Shown here in pieces: positions 36,579-48,278 of a stretch of 64,000 nucleotides of DNA. Position numbers and translations under genes: made by a program. Source of the DNA: Akkermansiaceae bacterium UBA2381 (GTDB lineage Bacteria > Verrucomicrobiota > Verrucomicrobiia > Verrucomicrobiales > DEV007); contig DDSV01000049.1 of NCBI GenBank assembly GCA_002344215.1, positions 246,519 to 310,518 of the forward strand. The letters are read 5' to 3'. Position 1 is the stretch's first letter, and each line of letters opens with the position of its first letter. A model generated the notes under the pieces. That model saw nothing but the letters and a program-made list of their open reading frames with translations, did no database searches and was not told the origin of the DNA.

Positions 36579-37676
36579 TCAGTTCGCGACCCGCATCGGC
36601 ATGATCACATAGAGGAAGGGCTCATCGATCTTGATGACCCCGGGGCTGCTCTCGTCGATCAGATCGATGAAGACTTCATCCTGATCGAGGTTGCGAAGCG
36701 GTGCCATGACAAACTCCGGATTAAAGGCAACAACGATGCGGGGACCGTTGTAGCGCACATCGATCACTTCCTCGGCCTCTCCGATCTCGGGAGAATTGGC
36801 CGAAATGGCGAGCCGGTTGTCTTCGAAGGCAAATTTGATCGAGTTGGTCTTCTCGTTCACGAGGAGGCTGACGCGCTTCACGGCGCTCTGGAGCACTTCC
36901 CTCTCCACCGTGACGCGATGATTGGCCTGTCCGGGAATGACCTGGCGGAAATTCGGGTAGTTACCCTCGATCAGCTTGGTAATAAGCAGGCTGCCGTTCA
37001 GTTCGAAGCTGGCCTGGCTGTCGGTGATGGCGACTTTGAGCTCACCTGAATTCTCGAGGAGTCGCTGCAGCTCGTTCACCGCCTTTGTGGGGATGATCAC
37101 CGATGACTCGTTGCCCGCCGGGAACTCCAGGTCCTGCTCGACCATCGCGAGGCGCCGTCCGTCGGTCGCCACCAGAGTGAGCATACCCTCTCCGATGATG
37201 CAGTTGACCCCGTTGAGGACGTATCGGGTTTCGTCGGTAGAAATCGCGTAGGAAGTTTTCCGAAGCGCGTCGCGGAGCAACTTCTGATCGATCGTGAACT
37301 CCTTGGCCTCACCGAACTCTCCGATGACCGGAAACTCACTGCTGGGAAGACCGAGAATCTTGAAAAAACTCGGGCCGCTGCGCACCGTCGCGGCATTATC
37401 GGCGTTCACCTCGAAATCGATTTCGCTGGTCGGCAATTCCCGCACGATGCTCGCGAGCCGCCTCGCGGGAAGAGTCGTGGATCCGGTCGAGGCCACCTTG
37501 GCCGGAATTCGCTTCGTGATCGTGACGTCCAGATCGGTGGTGGAAAGCTGAAGTCCGAGTTCGTCGGCCTCGATCAACACATTGGAGAGAATGGGAAGCG
37601 TCGTCCTCGTGCTGACAACATGCTGAACCTGGTTGAGTGCGTCCTGGAAGACGTCTTTGTCGATCTGAAACTTCAT
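36579..37676 (-). CDS. dnaN: DNA polymerase III beta subunit (sliding clamp)
   Basis: 365-residue sliding clamp, the ring that keeps DNA polymerase III on its template. The three-domain beta-clamp layout is recognisable: ALNQVQHVVSTRTTLPILSNVLIEAD at the start (stretch 14-39), TDGRRLAMVE in the middle (about 171-180), and the C-terminal IKIDEPFLYVIMPMRVAN, the usual 'YVIMPMR' end. It is 54 bp behind dnaA, the common dnaA-dnaN order. Confidence 0.97.
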   Translation of the reverse strand: MKFQIDKDVFQDALNQVQHVVSTRTTLPILSNVLIEADELGLQLSTTDLDVTITKRIPAKVASTGSTTLPARRLASIVRELPTSEIDFEVNADNAATVRSGPSFFKILGLPSSEFPVIGEFGEAKEFTIDQKLLRDALRKTSYAISTDETRYVLNGVNCIIGEGMLTLVATDGRRLAMVEQDLEFPAGNESSVIIPTKAVNELQRLLENSGELKVAITDSQASFELNGSLLITKLIEGNYPNFRQVIPGQANHRVTVEREVLQSAVKRVSLLVNEKTNSIKFAFEDNRLAISANSPEIGEAEEVIDVRYNGPRIVVAFNPEFVMAPLRNLDQDEVFIDLIDESSPGVIKIDEPFLYVIMPMRVAN

Positions 37677-37730
37677 TCGCTTTGGAGTCCTAAGTGTGAA
37701 CTTGGACCCCCTGCCTGTCCACGTAAAACT

Positions 37731-39263
37731 TCACTCCCCGCCGCCACCGAAGGCTTTCGAGCCGAGCCGGAAATTCGGAGGGTATTGCCCCCGGGGCTGA
37801 CGCGGTGATTCCACCGACGAACCTCCCCGGACAAGGCGGCGCTTGATGAGTTCGACCGTGCTCTTGAACGAGGCGGAATCATCACAACGCTTTTTCACTT
37901 TCCGAACAGCGTAGATCACCGTTCCATGGTCCTTGGCGAACGCGGCGGCAACCTCGACAAGGGACAGATCCGTCAGGGTGCGCACCAGATACATGGCAAT
38001 CTGGCGGGCTTCAGCAATCCGGGCGGTACGCTTTTTGCCGGAAAGGATCTGCACGTCGATATCATAATGCTCGGCAACGGCCCGCTTGATTTCCTCAGCT
38101 CCGACCTGCCGCGTATCCTGACCATCGCAGATATCGGCGATGATCTCAGCGACCTGTTCCGGTGAAATCGGTTCCTCATTCATCGTCGTGACCATGGCCA
38201 CGCGGATGAGCGCCCCTTCGAGGGCCCTTACATTACCGCGGACACGTTCAACGATCACATTGATGAGCTCGTCGCTGACCTGCATTTTCCAGTCATCCCG
38301 TTTCCGGCGCAGAATGGCCGCCCTCGTTTCCAGACCGGGACGGTGAATCTCGACACTCAAACCCCACTGAAAGCGCGAAACGAGCCTTTCCTCCAGTTCA
38401 TTTATCTCCGAGGCAGGGCAGTCGCTCGCGAGAACGATCTGCTTCCGCATATCAGCGAGGCGATTGAAGGTGTGGAAAAATTCGCGCTGAAGCCCCTCTT
38501 TCCGCCCGAGGAACTGAACGTCATCGATGAGCAGAAGATCCGCCTCACGATATCTCCGGCGGAAGGGCACGAGCGCGTTCTTCTGAATGGCATCGATATA
38601 GTCATTCGCAAACTGCTCCGCCGTCACGAAGATGATCTTCGACTTCGGCCGCAGTCGCAAAGACTCCCATCCTATTCCGTGAAGAAGGTGAGTCTTGCCG
38701 AGACCGCAGGCCGAATGAAAGAAGAGCGGCTGATAGGTTTTGCCCGGTTGATCGGCCACGGCACGCGACGCGGCCCAGGCCAACTCGCTGTTTTCGCCCG
38801 GAACAAAGTTCTCGAACCGGAAAATCTCGACCAACCCGGCGGCGCGCCCCCGCTCCAGCAACTTCTTTTCACTGACCTTCTCGACGAGCACCTGAGGGGT
38901 GAGTTTAGTTCGCTCCTCCCGCCCCCGTTCAGACTCAACCGGTTCTTTTCCGGAGCTCTCTTCAGTCCCGGATGACACCGCGACTTCAAACCTAACCCGC
39001 TCGCAGGCGGTGAGGTATTTCTGAAAGGCTGATATTAAAGTAGTTTTAAAATTTTCCTCGACCCAGATCGCATACATCGTTCCGGGAGCGAGCATCACGA
39101 CTTCGTGAGGGCTCACTGAAACGAGCTGAAATTCTCCGAACCAAAGGTCGAAGGTGGAGTCACCCAATTGGGTGCGGAGATCGTGAGAGACGTCTTTCCA
39201 GAGGCAGATGAGTTGTGGTTGATTTATTTCTTCCTGTGTTTCAAGCGGGTATCGGTTGTGCAT
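37731..39263 (-). CDS. dnaA: Chromosomal replication initiator protein DnaA
   Basis: 510-residue DnaA, the AAA+ protein that opens the replication origin. Domain I has LWFGEF, a variable linker runs to about 140, then the ATPase domain with Walker A SACGLGKTH (Lys190; most DnaA have GGVGLGKTH), Walker B LLLIDDVQF (about 244-252), and domain IV ending with KDHGTVIYAVRKV, the DNA-contact signature. A Gly/Pro-rich tail of about 35 residues (ending GSKAFGGGGE) extends past the usual end. dnaN follows. The unusual P-loop residues and the tail are real in the sequence; their effect is unknown. Confidence 0.95.
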   Translation of the reverse strand: MHNRYPLETQEEINQPQLICLWKDVSHDLRTQLGDSTFDLWFGEFQLVSVSPHEVVMLAPGTMYAIWVEENFKTTLISAFQKYLTACERVRFEVAVSSGTEESSGKEPVESERGREERTKLTPQVLVEKVSEKKLLERGRAAGLVEIFRFENFVPGENSELAWAASRAVADQPGKTYQPLFFHSACGLGKTHLLHGIGWESLRLRPKSKIIFVTAEQFANDYIDAIQKNALVPFRRRYREADLLLIDDVQFLGRKEGLQREFFHTFNRLADMRKQIVLASDCPASEINELEERLVSRFQWGLSVEIHRPGLETRAAILRRKRDDWKMQVSDELINVIVERVRGNVRALEGALIRVAMVTTMNEEPISPEQVAEIIADICDGQDTRQVGAEEIKRAVAEHYDIDVQILSGKKRTARIAEARQIAMYLVRTLTDLSLVEVAAAFAKDHGTVIYAVRKVKKRCDDSASFKSTVELIKRRLVRGGSSVESPRQPRGQYPPNFRLGSKAFGGGGE

Positions 39264-39678
39264 TCTCGGGGAAACGGTGTCGTGTTCGGAATCGGTGGGG
39301 CTAACGGAACCGCGCAGAGAGAAGAGACAGATTTGATCGGCTTATTCATAATTCCTTGATTAACAGTGAGTTATGTTTTTTACTAACCATGAACAGGGCT
39401 GTATTGGGATTGGAACAGGCGGAACTGTCCTTGCTGGTTCTGAATTCCCTGGAAGAGCGGGCCATCGTTACGGGGATAAACCTGAAAAACGGCCGGGTCA
39501 CTCTTCCATTCATTCTGAATTTGCGCGGGAGGTCACGGTTACATTCCCGCTTATCAGAGACAACTCTAAAGTGGCGGATTCGTCAGATTTTTCCGGGCGA
39601 GATTGCGTGATTCCCAAAACCGGATGAAGCGAAATCCAATGAGTGAAATTTTGAGAACATTTTATTCAAATGCCTTAA
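39264..39678. other. 415-bp gap upstream of dnaA; weak candidate replication origin
   Basis: This non-coding stretch next to dnaA is where many bacterial origins lie. I find no perfect DnaA box (TTATNCACA). Two one- or two-mismatch forms are present: TTATTCATA (39342-39350) and TTATTCAAA (39662-39670). An AT-rich segment (39656-39690) could be an unwinding element. Two overlapping 84-codon frames inside show no family resemblance. It should also hold the dnaA promoter. Evidence for an origin is positional and weak. Confidence 0.3.
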
Positions 39679-41310
39679 TTATTTATATGATACGCTCTTC
39701 CTTCTTCGAAAAACCCATCCAAACCCCATCGTCAGGAAGGTGGTAATGGGCCACATCCACTCGGAGGCGAAGGTTGCTTTCACGGATTTTTTCGTCCCTT
39801 CGATGAGTTCATAAGTCGGCAGTCCGGCGAGCCATTCAGCGAGATCATCGTTCATGAAAAGCACCCAGACGTCCGTCCTTACGAAGAGGACAAGGATAAA
39901 TGAGCACAAGGCACCCAGTAGTAATCCCCCGACGCTGCCTCTTCCGCCGCCCAGCAAGGCGATAAGAAACATACCCAGCAGGGGGCCCACCGTGTAAGTC
40001 GTCATACCGAAGGCCAGGGGCAAAATCGGGACCTGGGTTTTCTCTTTGACTGCGAACAGGACAAAGGTGAACCCGGTCAGAACGATCCCCCAGAATACCA
40101 CGAGGAGTCTTGAGACCTTCACGAGATGACGATGTTCCGCCTCCGATCGTTCATGATCCGTCCGGTGCAGCAGCGATAAGGTCGTCTGACTGAGTGCGGC
40201 AAGTATCGAATCGAGGCTCGAGATGGCCGCCGCAAAGATCCCCGCAAGAATCAAACCTTTCAGCATCACCGGCATCTCCGTGACAATCCATACCGGAAAG
40301 ATCATATCGGGAACCCCGGGCTGCCCCCCCGACCACTGGACCGTCTCGATGATCATCGGATCGGTCGGAGGGTGGTTTACGTAAAAGACAAAAAGGGCGG
40401 CCCCGACCATCAGCATGAGAATCGTCACCAACTGGCCGAAGGAACTCCAGATGATCGCCTTCCTCGCGTCCCTGGAACTGCGACAACAGAACATTCGCTG
40501 TGCATTCATCTGATCGACGCCAAAGGCATTGAGATTGAGGAAAGGAACCGCAAAGATCGCCACCCAGAAGGTAAACTGGAGCTCGGGTGAGGTATCAAAA
40601 TTGAAGACTCTCATCTTGTCGACCGTGGAGCCGTCGAACAACTCGGCCGCCCCTGCCGTGGAGAAGAGTGTCGCCCATCCGTTCTCAAAGGTTCCCACCA
40701 TCCAGAAGAGCGCGGTGAGTCCGCCCGCAACGAAGATTCCGAACTGCATCACATCAGTCCAGATGACCGTTCGCATGCCGCCCATGAGGGTCCAGCCCAC
40801 CGCGAACACTCCGATGACGACGATGCACCATTCAAAGGGCAGAGGAGTCACCACCTTCAATGGCAAGGCGGCGACGAGAACCCGGACACTTTGAGCAAGA
40901 ATACTTCCGACCGTAAAGAGGATCGTGGCCAGCGTCTTCACCCCTCCCCCGAGACGGTTCCCCATGTAGTCATAGGGGCTGTAGATGTCTTTCTCGTGGA
41001 AGACCTTCACAAAATACATCCCCACCAAGACCCGGGCGAGAATGGACCCGATCGCCCACTGAAGGTAGGTAAAATCACCCTGCAGGGCCATGACCGAGCC
41101 CGGGACGGCGATGAAGGTTACCCCGCTGATCTCCGTGGCAATGATCGAGCCCGTCACCGCCGGCCACGGGAGAGAACGGCCACCCAGAAAGAAATCCTTG
41201 ATGCTCGCCTGCTTCCCCCGCATCAAATGGCCGATCACGGTGGTGAGGAGAAGGTATCCGGCGACGACGGCCCAGTCGAGAGGGGTGAAGAACTGATGGA
41301 GTCCGTTCAT
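39679..41310 (-). CDS. SSS-family sodium:solute symporter
   Basis: 543-residue membrane transporter from the ATG at 41310; the frame is open to 41388, but those residues look non-native. About 13 hydrophobic helices fit the sodium/solute symporter family, with FFLGGRSLPWPAVTGSIIATEISGVTF (in pieces, about 34-60) carrying the typical GR.L.W...G...A..S pattern of its first helices. The substrate cannot be called; family members carry sugars, proline, choline, iodide or others. It lies 147 bp past atpC and 415 bp upstream of dnaA on the same strand. Confidence 0.88.
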   Translation of the reverse strand: MNGLHQFFTPLDWAVVAGYLLLTTVIGHLMRGKQASIKDFFLGGRSLPWPAVTGSIIATEISGVTFIAVPGSVMALQGDFTYLQWAIGSILARVLVGMYFVKVFHEKDIYSPYDYMGNRLGGGVKTLATILFTVGSILAQSVRVLVAALPLKVVTPLPFEWCIVVIGVFAVGWTLMGGMRTVIWTDVMQFGIFVAGGLTALFWMVGTFENGWATLFSTAGAAELFDGSTVDKMRVFNFDTSPELQFTFWVAIFAVPFLNLNAFGVDQMNAQRMFCCRSSRDARKAIIWSSFGQLVTILMLMVGAALFVFYVNHPPTDPMIIETVQWSGGQPGVPDMIFPVWIVTEMPVMLKGLILAGIFAAAISSLDSILAALSQTTLSLLHRTDHERSEAEHRHLVKVSRLLVVFWGIVLTGFTFVLFAVKEKTQVPILPLAFGMTTYTVGPLLGMFLIALLGGGRGSVGGLLLGALCSFILVLFVRTDVWVLFMNDDLAEWLAGLPTYELIEGTKKSVKATFASEWMWPITTFLTMGFGWVFRRRKSVSYK

Positions 41311-41383
41311 GGGAGGTCGTGCGGGGATTAATCCGCCTCCATCATGTAACAGGCATGACCTCCAAGAAAGAACAATCTGAGCA

Positions 41384-41397
41384 GGCAATTAATTGCC
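41384..41397. repeat. 14-bp perfect palindrome between atpC and the symporter gene
   Basis: GGCAATT directly followed by AATTGCC, 74 bp upstream of the symporter ATG and 60 bp past the atpC stop. With no loop it is a poor hairpin, so an operator for the symporter gene is more likely than a terminator. No second copy was noticed in the window. Confidence 0.3.
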
Positions 41398-41457
41398 GCC
41401 GGAACCCAGTCACTCAGACTTCGCTAGAAGCGCAGCCCCCGCCGCTACAGGGAAAGA

Positions 41458-41859
41458 TCACAGATGCCGGCGCTTCTTGACATGAAGCTGCGCCAGGGAC
41501 TTCTGCATCAAAATCATCGCGGCGACATGGTCCTCGGGGAGCGTGTCCTTCTCGGTCATTGCCTTTTGCGCTCTCTCAAGCGCCTTCTCGACCGCGTCCT
41601 CATCAATCTCATCGGCTTTCAGTGCCATATCGGTGAGAACCGAGACCCGGTCGTTTGAGACCTCAACGATTCCTGTTCCGATCGCGAGAGAGGTCTCCTG
41701 TCCGTTCTTCAGATAGCGGAGCTCTCCCGGCTTGAGGGTCGTCACGATGGGGGCGTGGGCCTTGAGAATACCCAGTTCCCCCTCCGCTCCGGGCACGACG
41801 ACACTGTCAATCTCGTCAGAGAAGGCTTTTTTCTCGGGAGTAACAATGTCGAGTCGCAT
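41458..41859 (-). CDS. atpC: ATP synthase epsilon subunit
   Basis: 133-residue epsilon subunit of F1, part of the central stalk and a regulator of ATP hydrolysis. N-terminal beta-sandwich residues such as LDIVTPEKKAFSDEIDSVVVPGAEGELGIL (in pieces, 3-32) are typical, followed by a helical C-terminal part (AVEKALERAQKAM). Last gene of the atp operon, 31 bp after atpD. Confidence 0.96.
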   Translation of the reverse strand: MRLDIVTPEKKAFSDEIDSVVVPGAEGELGILKAHAPIVTTLKPGELRYLKNGQETSLAIGTGIVEVSNDRVSVLTDMALKADEIDEDAVEKALERAQKAMTEKDTLPEDHVAAMILMQKSLAQLHVKKRRHL

Positions 41860-41890
41860 GAATCGGAGCGGGTGGTCGTTTTAACGAAGA

Positions 41891-43300
<1,410 letters not shown>

Positions 43301-43364
43301 CTGATGCTTGCTCCTACTCGTTGAGAGATTGGTGTTCTTTATTAAATTTGAATGAGGCGGCGCT

Positions 43365-44261
43365 CTACTCGAGTGCGCGCATGGCCGTGGTGATCTCCAG
43401 CAGTTCCGACGTGATCGCCGCCTGACGCTGTTTGTTGTAATCCAGCGTGAGATCTTTGATCATCTGCTTCGCATTGTCCGTCGCCGCCTTCATTGCCACC
43501 ATCCGGGCACTGTGCTCGGAAGCGCGGGACTCGAGAACCATCTGATACAGCTGGTAATTCACATACTGGGGAACAACGAGGTCGAGGACACCCCGGGCGC
43601 TCGGTTCGAAAATGTAGCCACCATACTCCGGCCCGGTCGACGCGTCGGAAGGTTCGGCGTCGCGTCCCACACCCACGAACTTCTTGTCGCGGCCGAGGTC
43701 AATCGGGCTGATTGGAAGAAGGGTTTCGATCATGGCCTCCTGGCTGATCGTGTTGATGAAATTGGTAAAAGCGACCGTGACCCGATTGAATTCACCGGAA
43801 AGGAACTTCTCGGTAACGAATTCGGAGACAGCTTTTGTTTCTGAGAACTGAACCGGATCTTTCACCCCGAAGTCAGCCAGAAGCGTCCTTTTGAGTCTCG
43901 CCATCGCCTGACGACCTTTGTTGCCGATGGTGACAAAGGTGGCATCCTTCGAAACTTTCTCGGTGACGAGACGGAGCAGGTTGGTATTGAGCGGTCCGCA
44001 AAGCCCTTTGTCCGTGGTGACCAGAACGACAAGCTCACGGTTACCATCCTGCTGCTTGAGAAGCGGATGGTCCTCCTCGCTCGTGTGCTCCTTGAGGTGA
44101 ACGAGCACCTTATTGAGCAAATCCGCATAGGATCGACCGGACACGGCCTGATCCTGCGCCTTCTTCATTTTAGAAGCCGCGACCAACTGCATGGCCTTGG
44201 TAATCTGGGCCGTGTTTTTGACCGACTTAATGCGTCGGCGGATGTCGCGAAGGTTTGCCAT
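43365..44261 (-). CDS. atpG: ATP synthase gamma subunit
   Basis: 298-residue central rotor shaft of F1. The start MANLRDIRRRIKSVKNTAQITKAM and the end QRQAAITSELLEITT (each quoted in part) are the conserved gamma termini that form the coiled coil. The internal region TDKGLCGPLNTNLLR is also typical. It lies between atpA and atpD; gap to atpA is 34 bp. Start ATG at 44261. Confidence 0.97.
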   Translation of the reverse strand: MANLRDIRRRIKSVKNTAQITKAMQLVAASKMKKAQDQAVSGRSYADLLNKVLVHLKEHTSEEDHPLLKQQDGNRELVVLVTTDKGLCGPLNTNLLRLVTEKVSKDATFVTIGNKGRQAMARLKRTLLADFGVKDPVQFSETKAVSEFVTEKFLSGEFNRVTVAFTNFINTISQEAMIETLLPISPIDLGRDKKFVGVGRDAEPSDASTGPEYGGYIFEPSARGVLDLVVPQYVNYQLYQMVLESRASEHSARMVAMKAATDNAKQMIKDLTLDYNKQRQAAITSELLEITTAMRALE

Positions 44262-44295
44262 GGTCTAATCGAACTTCGTAAAGGACGCCGACTGA

Positions 44296-45831
<1,536 letters not shown>

Positions 45832-45869
45832 GACGTTGCGTCAGGTGAATCGTTACAGTCAGTTATTAA

Positions 45870-46265
45870 TCAATTAAAATTCTCGGAGAGGCGCTCAAGA
45901 CGGTTCTTCACACTTCCGTCCCACACATCGCTTCCCACCCGGATCTTCATGCCCCCGAGCAATTCGGGAACCACCGCAAACTCCGGCGCTATTTGCGGAC
46001 CATACTTCTTCTTCAAATCGTTGACGACATCCTTCTGGGTCGTCGCATCAAGCGCCACCGCGCTCTGGATCACCGCCCGGTTTTTCTCGATCTCGAGCTT
46101 CACCAGTCTCCAGTAGGCATCAGCCACCTGGATGTATCCACGGGGGCGGGAAGAGGCGAGCTTGGCGATCACCTTGCGCACCGTCGGAAGGTCCAGTTGA
46201 CCGTCCGTCAGCGACGCAGCGAAGATTTTCTTCGCGGTCCGCAATGCCTCTTTCCGTGACTTCAT
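45870..46265 (-). CDS. atpH: ATP synthase delta subunit, short form
   Basis: 131-residue delta (OSCP) subunit, which links F1 to the peripheral stalk. It is about 45 residues shorter than typical delta proteins. The C-terminal part with VPELLGGMKIRVGSDVWDGSVKNRLERL is the canonical end of the family, but the usual N-terminal six-helix domain looks trimmed (LRTAKKIFAASLTDGQLDLPTV...). Position between atpF and atpA confirms the identity. No upstream in-frame extension or frameshift is seen, since atpF ends 18 bp away. Confidence 0.9.
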   Translation of the reverse strand: MKSRKEALRTAKKIFAASLTDGQLDLPTVRKVIAKLASSRPRGYIQVADAYWRLVKLEIEKNRAVIQSAVALDATTQKDVVNDLKKKYGPQIAPEFAVVPELLGGMKIRVGSDVWDGSVKNRLERLSENFN

Positions 46266-46283
46266 GGGTTCAGTAAAATTCTA

Positions 46284-46784
46284 TCAGAGAGCCACCTGAC
46301 CGGCGGTTTCTTCGTTGATACGCTTCTGATCCTTGTCGTCAAGGACCTTGCCCGTCACCTTCGAGGTGGCGTCAATCACAAGCCGGCCGAAGTCGCGCTT
46401 GAGCTCATTCATCGCACTTTCGTGCTCCAGACGGGAAGCTTCGCGTGCCTTCTCGATAATCTGCTGAGCCTCTTTGATCGCCTCCTGGGTTTTCTGACCC
46501 CGAACCGACTCAGCACTCTCACGCGCTTCCGTGATGAGGCGTTCGGCATCGGCATTGGCCTGATTCAGCATCCCCTGGACCTTTTCCTCCGCCTTGTTCA
46601 ACTCGGCTTCGATGGTCTTCAGATTCGTCTCACCTTCCGAAATGCGGCGACGACGCGCTTCCAGCATCGCCAGAACGGGCCCGAAGGCATACTTCGAGAG
46701 AATGACGTAAACGATCAGGACGATGATCACCTGCGAGATGAACTTCGGCCAATCGAGTCCAAATGTTTGTAGAATGCCTTCCAT
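46284..46784 (-). CDS. atpF: ATP synthase b subunit
   Basis: 166-residue peripheral-stalk subunit: one N-terminal membrane helix (FISQVIIVLIVYVILSKYAF, about 15-34), then a long charged helix rich in Glu, Lys, Arg and Ala (ARRRRISEGETNLKTIEAEL and on), typical of b. One b gene only, so a homodimer is expected. 102 bp after atpE, a gap that contains a strong hairpin. Confidence 0.96.
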   Translation of the reverse strand: MEGILQTFGLDWPKFISQVIIVLIVYVILSKYAFGPVLAMLEARRRRISEGETNLKTIEAELNKAEEKVQGMLNQANADAERLITEARESAESVRGQKTQEAIKEAQQIIEKAREASRLEHESAMNELKRDFGRLVIDATSKVTGKVLDDKDQKRINEETAGQVAL

Positions 46785-46836
46785 CGTCAGCGTGAAATAG
46801 GATTAAATCGTAGAGTCGCTACCAGTTGAGAGGGGG

Positions 46837-46879
46837 TTGAAAGGGTCCGCAGCCATTTCCAGACTGCGAACCTTTTCAA
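46837..46879 (-). promoter_or_regulatory. Hairpin immediately behind atpE
   Basis: Two 16-base arms (46837-46852 and 46864-46879) pair with one mismatch and one G-U pair around an 11-base loop. On the transcript it begins 7 bases past the atpE stop. No T-run follows, so it is probably not a plain terminator; an mRNA-stabilising or processing element that favours atpE, whose product is needed in many copies per complex, fits better. That role is inferred. Confidence 0.55.
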
Positions 46880-46886
46880 AATCCGA

Positions 46887-47144
46887 TCAGCCCTGAAGGG
46901 CCATAATGAAGGCGTAAATAGCGATAGCCTCGGCAAGTGCCATACCGATAATCCCGATGGTCAGGATGTTACCGAAAGCACTGGGGTTACGACCGACCGC
47001 CTGAGCGGAAGCCATCCCGATGAGACCAAGGCCAATACCCGCTCCGGCACCGGCAACACCGAGTGCGAAGTTTCCGTTGAATCCACCGGCAGCGGCGGCA
47101 CCGGCTTCAGCAGCGGCAACGATAGTTGTGAGAGTATCGATCAT
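46887..47144 (-). CDS. atpE: ATP synthase c subunit (proton ring)
   Basis: 85-residue two-helix c subunit. First helix rich in Gly (GVAGAGAGIGLGLIGMASAQA), the RNP loop (Arg-Asn-Pro), and the second helix with the ion-carrying Glu in GMALAEAIAIYAF. The residue after this Glu is Ala rather than Ser, and no Gln is at the position used by sodium-type rings, so proton coupling is expected. The membrane ring turns with ion flow. Located between atpB and atpF. Confidence 0.97.
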   Translation of the reverse strand: MIDTLTTIVAAAEAGAAAAGGFNGNFALGVAGAGAGIGLGLIGMASAQAVGRNPSAFGNILTIGIIGMALAEAIAIYAFIMALQG

Positions 47145-47226
47145 AGTTATTCCTTTGTATTACTGTTTGCTCGTCACCGCCCACACTTCCATGCATGGTC
47201 CCGATGACAAAAGTGATGAATTTGTT

Positions 47227-48108
47227 TTAATGATGTTCCTCGCCGTCGTGTGTCGTGGCAAGCTTGATGTAGACGGCGCAAAGCAGGGAGAATACGGTTG
47301 CCTGGAGAGCCCCCACGAGGATCTCCATGAAATAGAACGGAAGAGGGAAAACCACCGTGGATATCCAGGCCAGCCAGCTCGGAAGCCCGATCGTGGCCCC
47401 GAGGCCACCCATGGTGTGAAGCAGGGTTTCACCGGCAAAGATGTTACCCAGAAGTCGCAATGAGAGTGACATGGGCCGGAAAATAATCGAGACCACCTCG
47501 ATAAGTCCGACAAAAAAGAAAATCGGCATCAGGGCATACTTTAAAGGCCCCTGAAGACCTCCCTTGGGACCGAAGATGTGAACAAGAGTCCCCCAAACCC
47601 CAAGCTCACGGATCGAAAGATAAAACCACACCAGCATGAACACGGCCGCAAGCGCGAGCGTCATATTCAAATCCGCCGTTGCGGGACGGAGGAGCGGAAC
47701 AAAGGTGTGGTGACCGCCGGCATCGACGTGCGATGAATCAACCGAAAGAGCAGCGACCTTGTGGCCAAACCCAACCGTGCCAACCCCGGGAAGAAGACCG
47801 AACCAGTTTGAGCTGAGAATGAAAATGAACAGAGTCGCGAGGAGCGGAAACGCCTTCGGTGCGACATGTTTGCCGACAATCCCCTCCACCTGGCCGTAAA
47901 GAAACTCCACCACATACTCGACCAGATTCTGCTTCGGCCCGGGAATCAACTCCATCCGGCGGGTCGCCATCCGCGTGAACGCGAGAACGGCGACCGTCAC
48001 GATCGAAGCAACCAGGATTGAATTGGTCAACCAGCCAAGCGCGGGGATCTCCGGTGCATTGATGCCACCGGCTGCTATCAGAGGGCTGATTGTATCAAGG
48101 GAAAACAT
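47227..48108 (-). CDS. atpB: ATP synthase a subunit
   Basis: 293 residues from the ATG at 48108; an in-frame GTG at 48144 is possible but less likely. Membrane subunit that forms the proton half-channels. The essential Arg lies in RPMSLSLRLLGNIFAGE (about 199-215), the family's best-known motif. Several membrane helices, including FPLLATLFIFILSSNWFGLLPG near the middle. First gene of the atp operon; no atpI precedes it. A TTGTGAA/TTCACAA box lies 115 bp upstream. Confidence 0.95.
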   Translation of the reverse strand: MFSLDTISPLIAAGGINAPEIPALGWLTNSILVASIVTVAVLAFTRMATRRMELIPGPKQNLVEYVVEFLYGQVEGIVGKHVAPKAFPLLATLFIFILSSNWFGLLPGVGTVGFGHKVAALSVDSSHVDAGGHHTFVPLLRPATADLNMTLALAAVFMLVWFYLSIRELGVWGTLVHIFGPKGGLQGPLKYALMPIFFFVGLIEVVSIIFRPMSLSLRLLGNIFAGETLLHTMGGLGATIGLPSWLAWISTVVFPLPFYFMEILVGALQATVFSLLCAVYIKLATTHDGEEHH

Positions 48109-48223
48109 TGGCAGAAAATTTCCAGGAGAGCGGCTCAACGTCACACGAAGGGGTTTATTCGCGGAACGGACGTCGGCCGACGGCGCTCACGGTAAGCAAT
48201 GCCGGAACTCTCGCAAGACGATT

Positions 48224-48241
48224 TTGTGAAAAATTTCACAA
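48224..48241. promoter_or_regulatory. Rex/CRP-like operator upstream of the ATP synthase operon
   Basis: TTGTGAA-AAAT-TTCACAA, the same core as the palindrome before actA (6905-6934), differing only in the four spacer bases. It lies 115 bp upstream of the atpB ATG and 37 bp past the stop of the AsmA-like gene, so it belongs to the atp promoter region. It fits Rex (redox-sensing NADH-responsive repressor) and CRP consensus equally. Confidence 0.55.
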
Positions 48242-48278
48242 GCTCCCCCAACCCTTGCCGAATAAGCCCTGGCGAGGT

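Noticed and set aside
39356..39627. Two overlapping 84-codon plus-strand frames in the gap upstream of dnaA.
   Set aside because: Both frames are open over the same DNA, neither has a ribosome site or family resemblance; chance is the simplest reading.
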